Position numbers and translations under genes: made by a program. DNA of 5,162 nt from an uncultured Pseudomonadota bacterium (GTDB lineage Bacteria > Lernaellota > Lernaellaia > Lernaellales > Lernaellaceae): contig CALBTQ010000712.1 in the NCBI GenBank assembly GCA_937967875.1, positions 1 to 5,162 on the forward strand, given 5' to 3'. Shown here piece after piece: positions 1-5,162 of the stretch (position 1 is the first letter of the stretch; each line of letters starts with the position of its first letter). The notes beneath the pieces are model-generated. The model made no database searches. It was given only the letters and a program-made list of their open reading frames with translations, and was not told the origin of the DNA.

Positions 1-2
1 AA

Positions 3-75
3 CTCGGGTGGAAGGGCTCGAACCTCCGACCCTCTGTTTAGGAGACCGATGCTCTACCAATTGAGCTACACCCGC
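3..75 (-). tRNA. tRNA-Arg (anticodon CCT)
   Basis: Read on the minus strand this folds as a 73-nt cloverleaf without an encoded CCA (TT follows). The D arm is GCTC/GAGC with an AATTGGTA loop, the T arm is GGAGG/CCTTC around TTCGAGC, and the variable region is 5 nt. The anticodon loop CTCCTAA places CCT at positions 34-36 (plus-strand 40-42), which reads Arg AGG codons. Two flaws are visible: the first acceptor pair is G1 against A72, and the anticodon stem TCGGT/ACAGA has a G29-A41 mismatch. All conserved loop bases (T8, A14, G18, G19, TTCGA) are present, so it is probably functional, but a slightly decayed copy is possible. It is transcribed away from the neighbouring protein gene. Confidence 0.93.
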
Positions 76-113
76 AAACTGTCAAAAAGCAGGACACTTG
101 CTATCACATTTTG

Positions 114-131
114 CCGGTCGCATGCAACCGG
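114..131. promoter_or_regulatory. 18-bp near-perfect dyad in divergent intergenic gap
   Basis: CCGGTCGCATGCAACCGG reads the same on both strands in 8 of 9 base pairs, centred between 122 and 123; the only mismatch is C119 against A126. Flanking ATTTTG (108-113) and AAAAT (132-136) extend the symmetry with one bulged G. It sits 38 bp upstream of the tRNA 5' end and 79 bp before the start codon of the plus-strand gene. It could therefore be an operator for either gene or a small bidirectional hairpin. No regulator is recognised, and function is inference from symmetry alone. Confidence 0.35.
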
Positions 132-144
132 AAAATGGAGCCGT

Positions 145-176
145 TTGACACCGTTGCGCTCTGCGGCAACCATAGA
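145..176 (+). promoter_or_regulatory. possible weak promoter for the VCBS/ASPIC gene
   Basis: A perfect TTGACA hexamer lies at 145-150, about 60 bp before the start codon. No good -10 box follows at 16-18 bp; the nearest TATAAT-like string is CATAGA at 171-176 after a 20-bp spacer. The -35 match alone is weak evidence, and the true promoter may use an alternative sigma factor or lie elsewhere in 76-200. Confidence 0.2.
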
Positions 177-196
177 GCGAATCGTTCGATCGTGCA

Positions 197-205
197 GGGG
201 GAGGA
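197..205 (+). promoter_or_regulatory. strong Shine-Dalgarno that fixes the start at 211
   Basis: GGGGGAGGA contains GGAGG at 200-204, 6 nt before ATG at 211. The codon is followed directly by a signal peptide. An in-frame open stretch continues upstream to position 49, but it runs into the tRNA gene and lacks a comparable ribosome binding site, so the 211 start is preferred. Confidence 0.85.
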
Positions 206-210
206 AATCC

Positions 211-2370
211 ATGAACAACAAAGCGCTGGTTGTGCTGAGCGCGTTGATGCTTACGTTGCTGATGGTCTCGACGGCGCAGGCGCGGCGCGTGTGGCTCGAT
301 TATTCCGACGGCTACGTGGATCGTTGCGACCGTTACGGCAAGCAGGGCGACGCCTACGCGATGCGCTTCGATCCGCAATCGGCGATGCTGTTGCAGCAGG
401 TGTTGTTCACCGCCGAGGGCGAAGGGCAACTGGAATTGCACGTGTGGGCCGAGCGCGACGGCCTGCCCGATCTCGACTACGATTTGATCACACCGCAAAC
501 GTTGACCACCGACGACGCGCAGAAATCCTACCCGGTCGATCTGGAAGACCTCGGGTTGATTATCGATCCGCCCAAGCCGTTTTACGTCGGCTTCGTGCGC
601 CTGACCGACGACGGCGCCAAGCTGTGCTACGACGCCACGAACGATCTGGCCTTGCGCAACAGACAGCGGCTCGACGGCGAGTGGAGCGAAACCTACAAGG
701 ATTGGATCGTGCTCGCGGCGGTCGATTATCGCGACGAACCGACCGACTTTTACTTCACTGACGTCACCGCGACGGCGGGCATCCAGCGACTGGGCAGCCG
801 CATGGCTTGGGGCGATTACGACAACGACGGCGATCTCGACCTGCTGTTTTCCGGACCGGTGCTCTACAACAACGACAGCGACGGCGCCTTCACCGACGTA
901 ACCACCGCCGCCGGACTCGAGGGCGTGGGCAGCAACGGCTGCGTGTGGGCCGACTTCGACAACGACGGCGATCTCGACTTTTTCGCCATGGTCAGCAGCC
1001 TGGAAAACTACGATCGCTTTTTCCGCAACGAGGGTGACGGCACCTTCACCGACGTCACCGACGCGGCGTTGAGCGAGGATGATCGCGACCTCAACCCCAG
1101 CGAGGGCGCGGCCTGGGGCGATTACAACAAGGACGGCTACCTCGACCTGTACCTGGCCAACTACGAAATGCCGGGCGACGAACTGGCCGTCGGCACGCGC
1201 GACAAGCTCTACCGCAACAACGGCGACGGCACCTTCACCGACGTGGCCGACGACCTGGGGATCGATCCGCAGTTGCCGGCGGGCGATTACCTGTGCGGAC
1301 GCGGCGTGAACTGGGGCGACTTCAACGACGACGGCTGGCCGGACATTCACGTCAGCAACTACCGGCTCGATCCGAACCTGCTGTACATGAACAACGGCGA
1401 CGGCACTTTCACCGAGGCGGCGCTGGCCAAGGGCGTGCAGGGCTACGAGATGAACGCGGCGTGGGGCCACACCATCGGCTCGGCCTGGGGCGACTTCAAC
1501 AACGACGGCTACCTCGATCTGTTCGACGCCAATCTGGCGCATCCGCGCTTTGCGGGTTTCAGCGATCCGAGTTTTCTGTTTCTCAACGACGGACCGCCCG
1601 ACTACACCTTTACCGATTACACCGCCGCCGCGCAGGTCATCTACGTCGAGACGAACTCCGAGCCGTGCCTGGGCGATTTCAACAACGACGGCTGGCTCGA
1701 CTTGCTGGTGACCAACGTCTATGAGAATTTCTGGCAGCAGCTTTATCGCAACGACGGAGCGGCGCACCTAAGCGACGTGACGTATTTCAGCGGCCTGAAC
1801 ATCGAGAACGGGTGGGGCGCGACCTTCGCCGATTACGACGGCGACGGCGTGCTGGATCTGGCCTCGAACCAGGGACTGTATCGCGGCAACGCCAACGGCA
1901 ACAATTATTTGCAGGTGCAACTGGAGTGCAACGCGGGCGATCCGTTCTGTGTGGGCGCGCGCGTCGAGCTGCAACTGGTGCACGACGGCGGCGCGCAGGC
2001 GCGCGAGGTGGCGGCGGGCAAGGGCACGACCAACGGCGATCCGTTCGTGCTGCACTTCGGCCTCAACCAATGTTCGCAGGCCTGGCGCGTGACGGCGAAG
2101 TTCCTCAGCGGCAAGACGGTCACGCGCTACGAGACGGCGGCCAACCAGTTGCTTGTCATCAATGAGGATGATCCGTCCGACGACGAGCCGGCCATGCCGA
2201 CCGATCCGAGCACTTGCGCCGACGTCGATTATTCCAAGCCGGGCTGGCCCGACGACGATACGGTTGACGACGACATCGACGACGACATCGACGATGACGA
2301 TGACGATGACGACGACAATGAGTCGGATGATGACGACGACAATGACAACGACGACGGCTGCGGGTGCTGA
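211..2370 (+). CDS. exported VCBS/FG-GAP seven-blade propeller protein with ASPIC/UnbV domain and Asp-rich GCGC tail
   Basis: This 719-residue protein is predicted to leave the cytoplasm. A Sec signal peptide spans residues 1-25 (MNNK, hydrophobic core, AQA before R26). Residues 27-175 form an unassigned, probably beta-sandwich domain with two cysteines (C39, C139) that could pair. Seven calcium-loop motifs of FG-GAP/VCBS type follow at 202, 248, 304, 370, 428, 489 and 541 (e.g. DYDNDGDLD), most followed by an LYRNNGDGTFTDV-type strand. This count and spacing fit a seven-bladed integrin-alpha-like propeller. Residues 564-650 match the ASPIC/UnbV domain that caps such propellers in CRTAC1-like proteins, with GARV at 582, HFGL at 615 and SGK at 633; C573 and C580 could form a local disulfide. 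The tail is Asp-rich from 681 and ends GCGC. The architecture suggests a calcium-dependent surface adhesion or scaffold protein. No catalytic residues are seen, and the ligand is unknown. Confidence 0.93.
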   Translation: MNNKALVVLSALMLTLLMVSTAQARRVWLDYSDGYVDRCDRYGKQGDAYAMRFDPQSAMLLQQVLFTAEGEGQLELHVWAERDGLPDLDYDLITPQTLTTDDAQKSYPVDLEDLGLIIDPPKPFYVGFVRLTDDGAKLCYDATNDLALRNRQRLDGEWSETYKDWIVLAAVDYRDEPTDFYFTDVTATAGIQRLGSRMAWGDYDNDGDLDLLFSGPVLYNNDSDGAFTDVTTAAGLEGVGSNGCVWADFDNDGDLDFFAMVSSLENYDRFFRNEGDGTFTDVTDAALSEDDRDLNPSEGAAWGDYNKDGYLDLYLANYEMPGDELAVGTRDKLYRNNGDGTFTDVADDLGIDPQLPAGDYLCGRGVNWGDFNDDGWPDIHVSNYRLDPNLLYMNNGDGTFTEAALAKGVQGYEMNAAWGHTIGSAWGDFNNDGYLDLFDANLAHPRFAGFSDPSFLFLNDGPPDYTFTDYTAAAQVIYVETNSEPCLGDFNNDGWLDLLVTNVYENFWQQLYRNDGAAHLSDVTYFSGLNIENGWGATFADYDGDGVLDLASNQGLYRGNANGNNYLQVQLECNAGDPFCVGARVELQLVHDGGAQAREVAAGKGTTNGDPFVLHFGLNQCSQAWRVTAKFLSGKTVTRYETAANQLLVINEDDPSDDEPAMPTDPSTCADVDYSKPGWPDDDTVDDDIDDDIDDDDDDDDDNESDDDDDNDNDDGCGC
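814..1857 (+). repeat. seven FG-GAP/VCBS calcium-loop repeats (coding)
   Basis: Seven copies of a D-[YF]-[DN]-x-D-G-x-[LP]-D loop start at residues 202, 248, 304, 370, 428, 489 and 541 of the exported protein, spaced 46-66 residues apart. The similarity extends to DNA: near-identical stretches encode GDFNNDG around 1489 and 1672, and NGDGTFTDV around 1030 and 1217. The first and last loops keep the acidic DxDxDG core, while loops 3-6 replace the second Asp with Asn. By analogy with integrin-alpha repeats each should bind one calcium ion. Confidence 0.9.
2251..2355 (+). repeat. GAC/GAT trinucleotide tract encoding Asp-rich tail
   Basis: Residues 681-715 of the exported protein contain 26 Asp in 35 positions, encoded by mixed GAC and GAT codons broken by Ile, Asn, Glu and Ser. 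The codon mixture argues for selection on protein composition and not a simple recent slippage expansion. It is followed directly by Gly-Cys-Gly-Cys and the stop codon. The segment should be disordered and strongly negative, a likely calcium-binding spacer. Confidence 0.85.
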
Positions 2371-2437
2371 TCGGACGATTGAGCAAAGCAAAGCTGTGTT
2401 GGGAATCCTGGATCCTTAATAGTCGAAAGATTCCGCC

Positions 2438-2451
2438 GGCGGCATGCCGCC
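2438..2451. other. 14-bp perfect GC palindrome between convergent genes
   Basis: GGCGGCATGCCGCC is perfectly self-complementary and can fold as a 5-bp GC stem with a CATG loop. It overlaps a second palindrome, CCGCCGGCGG (2433-2442). It lies in the 115-bp gap between two convergent stop codons, where a bidirectional terminator is expected. No T-run follows on either strand, so it does not meet the rho-independent pattern. Termination here may be Rho-dependent. Confidence 0.25.
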
Positions 2452-2485
2452 CATCGATCCGAGCGTTGCGTGCGCTAATTTCCGG

Positions 2486-4435
2486 CTACGGCCGATAGTG
2501 CAGAATCGCGCCGTTATTGACCGCCCAGCCGGCGGCGAACACGTCGGCCGGCGAGGGACCCCATAGATCGGTGACCGCGCCGGCCAGCCCGCTGTGCATG
2601 ACGTCCCAGGAAGCGCCGTCGTAGTGCAGGATCGTACTGTTTTCGCTGCCCGCGTACACGTCCGCGGCGGAGAAGCCCCAGACGCTCCACAGTTCCTTGC
2701 CGATATCGACGTTCAGCGAGGACCATCGATCGCCGTCGAAGTGGTAAATGTAACTTTCGTTCCAGGTGGTCCCGCCCACGGCGAACACGTCGTCGGTCGC
2801 CGAGCCCCACATCGCGTACAGGGCGCATTTCGCGTCGAAGGGCATCGCCGACCACGACAACCCGTTGTAGCGATACATGGTGTTGACGGCCGCCGCGAAC
2901 AGTTGGTTCGGCGTCGCGCCCCACAGGGCGTTGACTTCGCGGTCGATGTTCTCGATCATCCGCGACCATCCCTTGCCGTTGTAGTGCAAGATGAAACCCT
3001 TGTCGGTTTTGCCGCTGTTGCCCCCGGCCCACACGTCGGTCGGCGAGAAACCCCACACGGCGTACAGATCGTCGGTCGTGCCGCTGTCCGCCGGCGACCA
3101 TTCGTCGCCGTCGTAGTGGAGGATGACTCCGTCGATGCCCACGGCCCAGACGTCGTCGGACGCCTGGCCCCACAGGTCCATCAGGCGGCGGTCGGTCGGG
3201 CTGTCCATCGGCGACCACGACGCGCCGTCGAAGTGCGCGATTTTCCCGTTCTCGGCGACGACGAAAATATCGTTCTCGGCGAAACCCCAGACGGCGTTGG
3301 CGGCGGAATCGATGGCCGAATAACTCATTTCGGTCCAGGTCGCGCCGTCGAAGCGGAACAACCCGCCCGTATACGCCCCGGCCGCGTACAGCAGGCCGCT
3401 GACGCCCGCGAAGGTCATCAGGTAATTGGTCGTATGCAGGCCGGTCGGCAATTCCGAAACCGTCCAGTCGCTGCCGTCGTAGTGCAACAGCGCCGACGTG
3501 CCGAAATAGCGCGCCTGAAAATAGATGTCGTCGGCGGCCAGTCCCCAGATGCTGCCGACGAACGGTTCCTCGCCCGAGCGCACGACCGACCAGGCGCTGC
3601 CGTCGTAGTGCAGAATCATGCCGGTGTAGGAAGTTCCGTCGAAATAATTGGCGCCGGCGTAAACGTCGTCGGGCGCCGCGCCCCAGATGTCGGAGATGTA
3701 GGAAATGTCCACCGGCTCGACGAAAGGCATCGGCGTCCAGGATGCGCCGTCGTAGTGCAGGATCTCGCCCAAACGCCCGGCCGCGAACACGTCGTCGCCG
3801 GCGAAGCCCCAGAGCGTATCCAATTGCTTGTTCGTGCCGCCGGCCATCGGCGTCCACGAGTCGCCGTCGTAATGCAGCATGACGCCGTAATCCCCGACGG
3901 CGAACACGTCGTCGGACGCCGCGCCCCAGACCGCCTGCAGTTGGCACGGACGATCGGTGAACCAACGCCGCCAGACGCGGCCGTTGAAGTGCAGAATCGT
4001 GCCGTTCGTCCCGACCGCGAAGGTGTCGGTCGAGGACGTTCCCCAGACGCCGTTCAAATCAGCGTCGACCAGGTCCGCCACGCCGTACCAGGTCGCCCCG
4101 TCGTAATGCAAAACGGCGCCGTTCATGCCTACGGCCCAGATGTCTTTCGTCGAATAACTCCAGATGTCATGGAGCGGGTTGCCCTGCGGCAGGGGATTTT
4201 GCCAACACCAGCCGTCGGGGCTGCACACGGTTTCCAGCGGCCGGTCGGCGGAGATTTCACGGGCGAGCGGAAATTCGTATCGCTCCTCGGCCAAAGCGAC
4301 GGCGGTCACCGGGCCGGCCGCCTCGATGGCGGAGGTCCGCTCGCCGGCGGCGAAATCCGGCGCGTCTTCGGAGGAACCGCAACCGAGGGATGCCGTCAAT
4401 AAAATTACCGCGACGAAGAAAGCGTAAGTTTTCAT
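2486..4435 (-). CDS. predicted lipoprotein of 14 WG/LHYDG beta-propeller repeats
   Basis: This 649-residue protein has a lipoprotein-type signal (MKTYAFFVAVILLTASLGC) with the candidate lipidated Cys at 19. The lipobox is weak because Ser occupies -3. GSSED follows, then a linker to about residue 70. A WCWQNPLPQGN segment (76-86) leads into 14 tandem repeats with a base period of 39 residues: [VIL]-W-G-x(4)-D-[VI]-[FWY]-A-x-G...G-x-[IV]-L-H-[YF]-[DN]-G-x-x-W. The repeat Trp residues are at 92, 131, 170, 209, 251, 297, 383, 422, 461, 505, 543, 586 and 625; unit 7 (about 342) has lost its Trp. Two seven-bladed propellers are the simplest model. No enzyme motif is seen; a surface binding or structural role is inferred. 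ATG at 4435 is preferred over an in-frame TTG at 4438 because AAGGG lies 7 nt before the ATG. The gene converges on the VCBS/ASPIC gene. Confidence 0.9.
   Translation of the reverse strand: MKTYAFFVAVILLTASLGCGSSEDAPDFAAGERTSAIEAAGPVTAVALAEERYEFPLAREISADRPLETVCSPDGWCWQNPLPQGNPLHDIWSYSTKDIWAVGMNGAVLHYDGATWYGVADLVDADLNGVWGTSSTDTFAVGTNGTILHFNGRVWRRWFTDRPCQLQAVWGAASDDVFAVGDYGVMLHYDGDSWTPMAGGTNKQLDTLWGFAGDDVFAAGRLGEILHYDGASWTPMPFVEPVDISYISDIWGAAPDDVYAGANYFDGTSYTGMILHYDGSAWSVVRSGEEPFVGSIWGLAADDIYFQARYFGTSALLHYDGSDWTVSELPTGLHTTNYLMTFAGVSGLLYAAGAYTGGLFRFDGATWTEMSYSAIDSAANAVWGFAENDIFVVAENGKIAHFDGASWSPMDSPTDRRLMDLWGQASDDVWAVGIDGVILHYDGDEWSPADSGTTDDLYAVWGFSPTDVWAGGNSGKTDKGFILHYNGKGWSRMIENIDREVNALWGATPNQLFAAAVNTMYRYNGLSWSAMPFDAKCALYAMWGSATDDVFAVGGTTWNESYIYHFDGDRWSSLNVDIGKELWSVWGFSAADVYAGSENSTILHYDGASWDVMHSGLAGAVTDLWGPSPADVFAAGWAVNNGAILHYRP
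2489..4162 (-). repeat. 14 tandem 39-residue (about 117-bp) propeller repeats (coding)
   Basis: Trp-to-Trp distances are 39, 39, 39, 42, 46, about 45, about 41, 39, 39, 44, 38, 43 and 39 residues, so 39 is the base unit and longer copies carry loop insertions. The plus strand shows many near-copies of GCCGTCGTAGTGCA, the complement of the LHYDG core. The last copy stops at ILHYRP and lacks the D-G-x-x-W strand, while an unmatched W-x-x-N-P-L-P-Q segment precedes the first copy. Termini split this way are typical of ring closure in beta-propellers. Confidence 0.9.
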
Positions 4436-4442
4436 CAATGAA

Positions 4443-4452
4443 CCCTTTCCTC
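4443..4452 (-). promoter_or_regulatory. Shine-Dalgarno of the repeat lipoprotein gene
   Basis: On the minus strand this reads GAGGAAAGGG. AAGGG is 7 nt from ATG at 4435 but only 4 nt from the alternative TTG at 4438. GAGG is 13 nt from the ATG and 10 nt from the TTG. The spacing together with the better codon favours the ATG start. Confidence 0.6.
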
Positions 4453-4520
4453 GGAAGGGGGATGATTGTCGCTCAAGGATCCAAGGGAATCCAACCAGTG
4501 TTTATCCTGAAAGTCAACAT

Positions 4521-4549
4521 CAATTATCTGTTTTATTTCGGATGTTCAA
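4521..4549 (-). promoter_or_regulatory. possible sigma70-type promoter for the repeat lipoprotein gene
   Basis: On the minus strand TTGAAC (4544-4549) is followed after 16-17 bp by ATAATT or TAATTG (4521-4527), about 86 bp upstream of the start codon in an AT-rich stretch. A competing candidate is TTGACT (4514-4519), with a poor TTGGAT 17 bp on. Both are partial matches. The gene does need its own promoter because a terminator lies just upstream. Confidence 0.3.
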
Positions 4550-4641
4550 TCGGTCGAATCGTCCCCGCGAAAAGGCCGATGCCCCGCTCGTGCAATTATG
4601 AGAATAACTTATTGACATCAGAGAAGTTCTGCTTGTCGCCT

Positions 4642-4671
4642 ATAAAAAAGGAAAGCCGCGCTCCGCGCGGC
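4642..4671 (-). terminator. rho-independent terminator of the beta-barrel gene
   Basis: On the minus strand GCCGCGC, loop GGA, GCGCGGC form a 7-bp all-GC stem (4655-4671), followed by TTTCCTTTTTTAT. It begins 47 bp downstream of the TGA of the beta-barrel gene and has the classic stem plus U-tract form. It separates that gene from the repeat lipoprotein gene on the same strand, so the two are probably not co-transcribed. Confidence 0.88.
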
Positions 4672-4717
4672 GGTAATGGGTAAGGAAGCATGGTCCCATA
4701 AAAAAGCCCATGCATGA

Positions 4718-5162
4718 TCAGAAAAGGAAGGATAAGCCAAGCGTGCCGTGGAACGCCGGCGTCATGGAAGTGAAGCTGAATGAGGCTCCCACCTCGGGAA
4801 ACACGTAAAACGGACCGGCCACGTGAATGCGGCAACCGAGAAAGACGTCTTGGTAAAAACCGCTGAATAAAGTGGAAGTCATCAGATGCGGCCGATAAAC
4901 CACCACCGGCTCGTAGCGGTCGAAGCGCCGGCTGACGAGCAGGCCGGTCGTAAAGTCGAAGGTATGGAAGCCGATGCTGACGCCCGGCTGAAGCGCCAGT
5001 GAGACCGCATCGACATCCTCGTCGAGATTGCCGAATTTCAAATCGGCGGTAGTGATCGGAAAAAACGAGTAGAGTTCGCAACGCAGTCCGCCGTCGAGCC
5101 AAGGATTGAATCCCATTCGCCCGGCCAATACGGCGCTGCCGATCGCCCCGCTTCCGGTGGAA
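4718..5162 (-). CDS. probable outer-membrane beta-barrel protein, C-terminal part
   Basis: The reading frame stays open to the window edge, so only the last 147 residues are seen and the start is missing; an in-frame TTG at 5128 is not needed as a start. The visible part is rich in alternating polar/hydrophobic stretches with aromatic girdle-like residues, for example VSIGFHTFDFTTGLLVSRRF and PFYVFPEVGASFSF, as in transmembrane beta-strands. It ends GTLGLSFLF: a terminal Phe with hydrophobic residues at -3, -5 and -7, matching the C-terminal signal read by the BAM assembly machinery. There is one cysteine (in FLGCRI). No specific family is recognised, so transport, assembly or structural roles cannot be told apart. 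A good terminator follows 47 bp after the stop. Confidence 0.75.
   Translation of the reverse strand, partial: STGSGAIGSAVLAGRMGFNPWLDGGLRCELYSFFPITTADLKFGNLDEDVDAVSLALQPGVSIGFHTFDFTTGLLVSRRFDRYEPVVVYRPHLMTSTLFSGFYQDVFLGCRIHVAGPFYVFPEVGASFSFTSMTPAFHGTLGLSFLF

Noticed and set aside
1..75. tRNA as an integration site for a mobile element
   Set aside because: No integrase, no direct repeat of the tRNA 3' end and no phage-like genes are visible in the window.
49..210. In-frame upstream extension of the VCBS/ASPIC gene
   Set aside because: It begins inside the tRNA, and its residues look non-coding. ATG at 211 has a strong Shine-Dalgarno and starts a clean signal peptide.
82..1767. 561-residue open frame antisense to the VCBS/ASPIC gene
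   Set aside because: Composition is Val/Ala/Arg-rich with a VVVEI-type repeat that mirrors the complement of the GAC-rich FG-GAP codons. It has no credible ribosome binding site and runs into the tRNA promoter region; it is a shadow of the repeat gene.
2252..2355. Trinucleotide tract as a CRISPR or non-coding tandem repeat
   Set aside because: It is in frame, uses mixed GAC/GAT codons and forms the acidic end of the exported protein; there are no spacers.
2594..4402. 602-residue open frame antisense to the repeat lipoprotein
   Set aside because: It is periodic with the 117-bp repeats, Arg/Val/His-rich and without a signal or recognisable domain, while the opposite strand has a lipoprotein signal and conserved repeat residues.
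4612..4646. Plus-strand TTGACA ... TATAAA as a promoter
   Set aside because: The spacer is 23 bp, too long for a sigma70 promoter. The TATAAA is part of the minus-strand terminator U-tract, and no plus-strand gene follows.
4390..4683. 97-residue plus-strand open frame across the 4436-4717 gap
   Set aside because: It crosses the start of the lipoprotein gene, its putative promoter and the terminator hairpin, with no family resemblance.
4596..5102. 168-residue minus-strand open frame overlapping the beta-barrel gene
   Set aside because: It is Arg/Leu-rich out-of-frame sequence that reads through the rho-independent terminator.

Overview
The window looks like chromosomal DNA from a GC-rich Gram-negative bacterium. 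The evidence is a predicted lipoprotein, the C-terminal end of a probable outer-membrane beta-barrel, and an exported protein of the VCBS/FG-GAP plus ASPIC/UnbV type. The mix of secreted propellers, an Asp-rich tail ending in Gly-Cys-Gly-Cys, and a WCWQNPLPQGN motif ahead of a propeller resembles large surface proteins of Myxococcota and other 'deltaproteobacterial' or related candidate lineages. That placement is inference from protein style; no marker gene is present.

Layout: (1) 3-75, minus strand, a tRNA-Arg(CCT) gene. (2) 76-210, a divergent intergenic gap with an 18-bp near-perfect dyad, a TTGACA hexamer and a strong Shine-Dalgarno. (3) 211-2370, plus strand, a 719-residue exported protein: signal peptide, unassigned beta-rich N-domain, seven FG-GAP/VCBS calcium-loop repeats, an ASPIC/UnbV domain, and an Asp-rich tail ending GCGC. 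(4) 2371-2485, a short gap between convergent genes, with a GC palindrome but no convincing terminator. (5) 2486-4435, minus strand, a 649-residue predicted lipoprotein made almost entirely of 14 copies of a roughly 39-residue WG...D-[VI]-[FWY]-A-G...LHYDG..W repeat. (6) 4436-4717, an intergenic gap, AT-rich for this window, holding the lipoprotein's ribosome binding site, a possible promoter and a clear rho-independent terminator for the next gene. (7) 4718-5162, minus strand, the C-terminal 147 residues of a probable beta-barrel protein whose 5' end lies outside the window.

How the genes relate: the two large propeller genes converge and so are not an operon, and the beta-barrel gene has its own terminator upstream of the lipoprotein gene. 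Each gene therefore looks like a separate transcription unit. What they share is destination: all three products are predicted to act at or beyond the outer membrane. No enzyme, defence gene, transposase, CRISPR array or phage gene is visible. I did not find a convincing new system. The best leads are the Asp-rich/GCGC tail, the 14-repeat propeller lipoprotein with a likely end-to-end closure, and the unassigned N-domain of the first protein.
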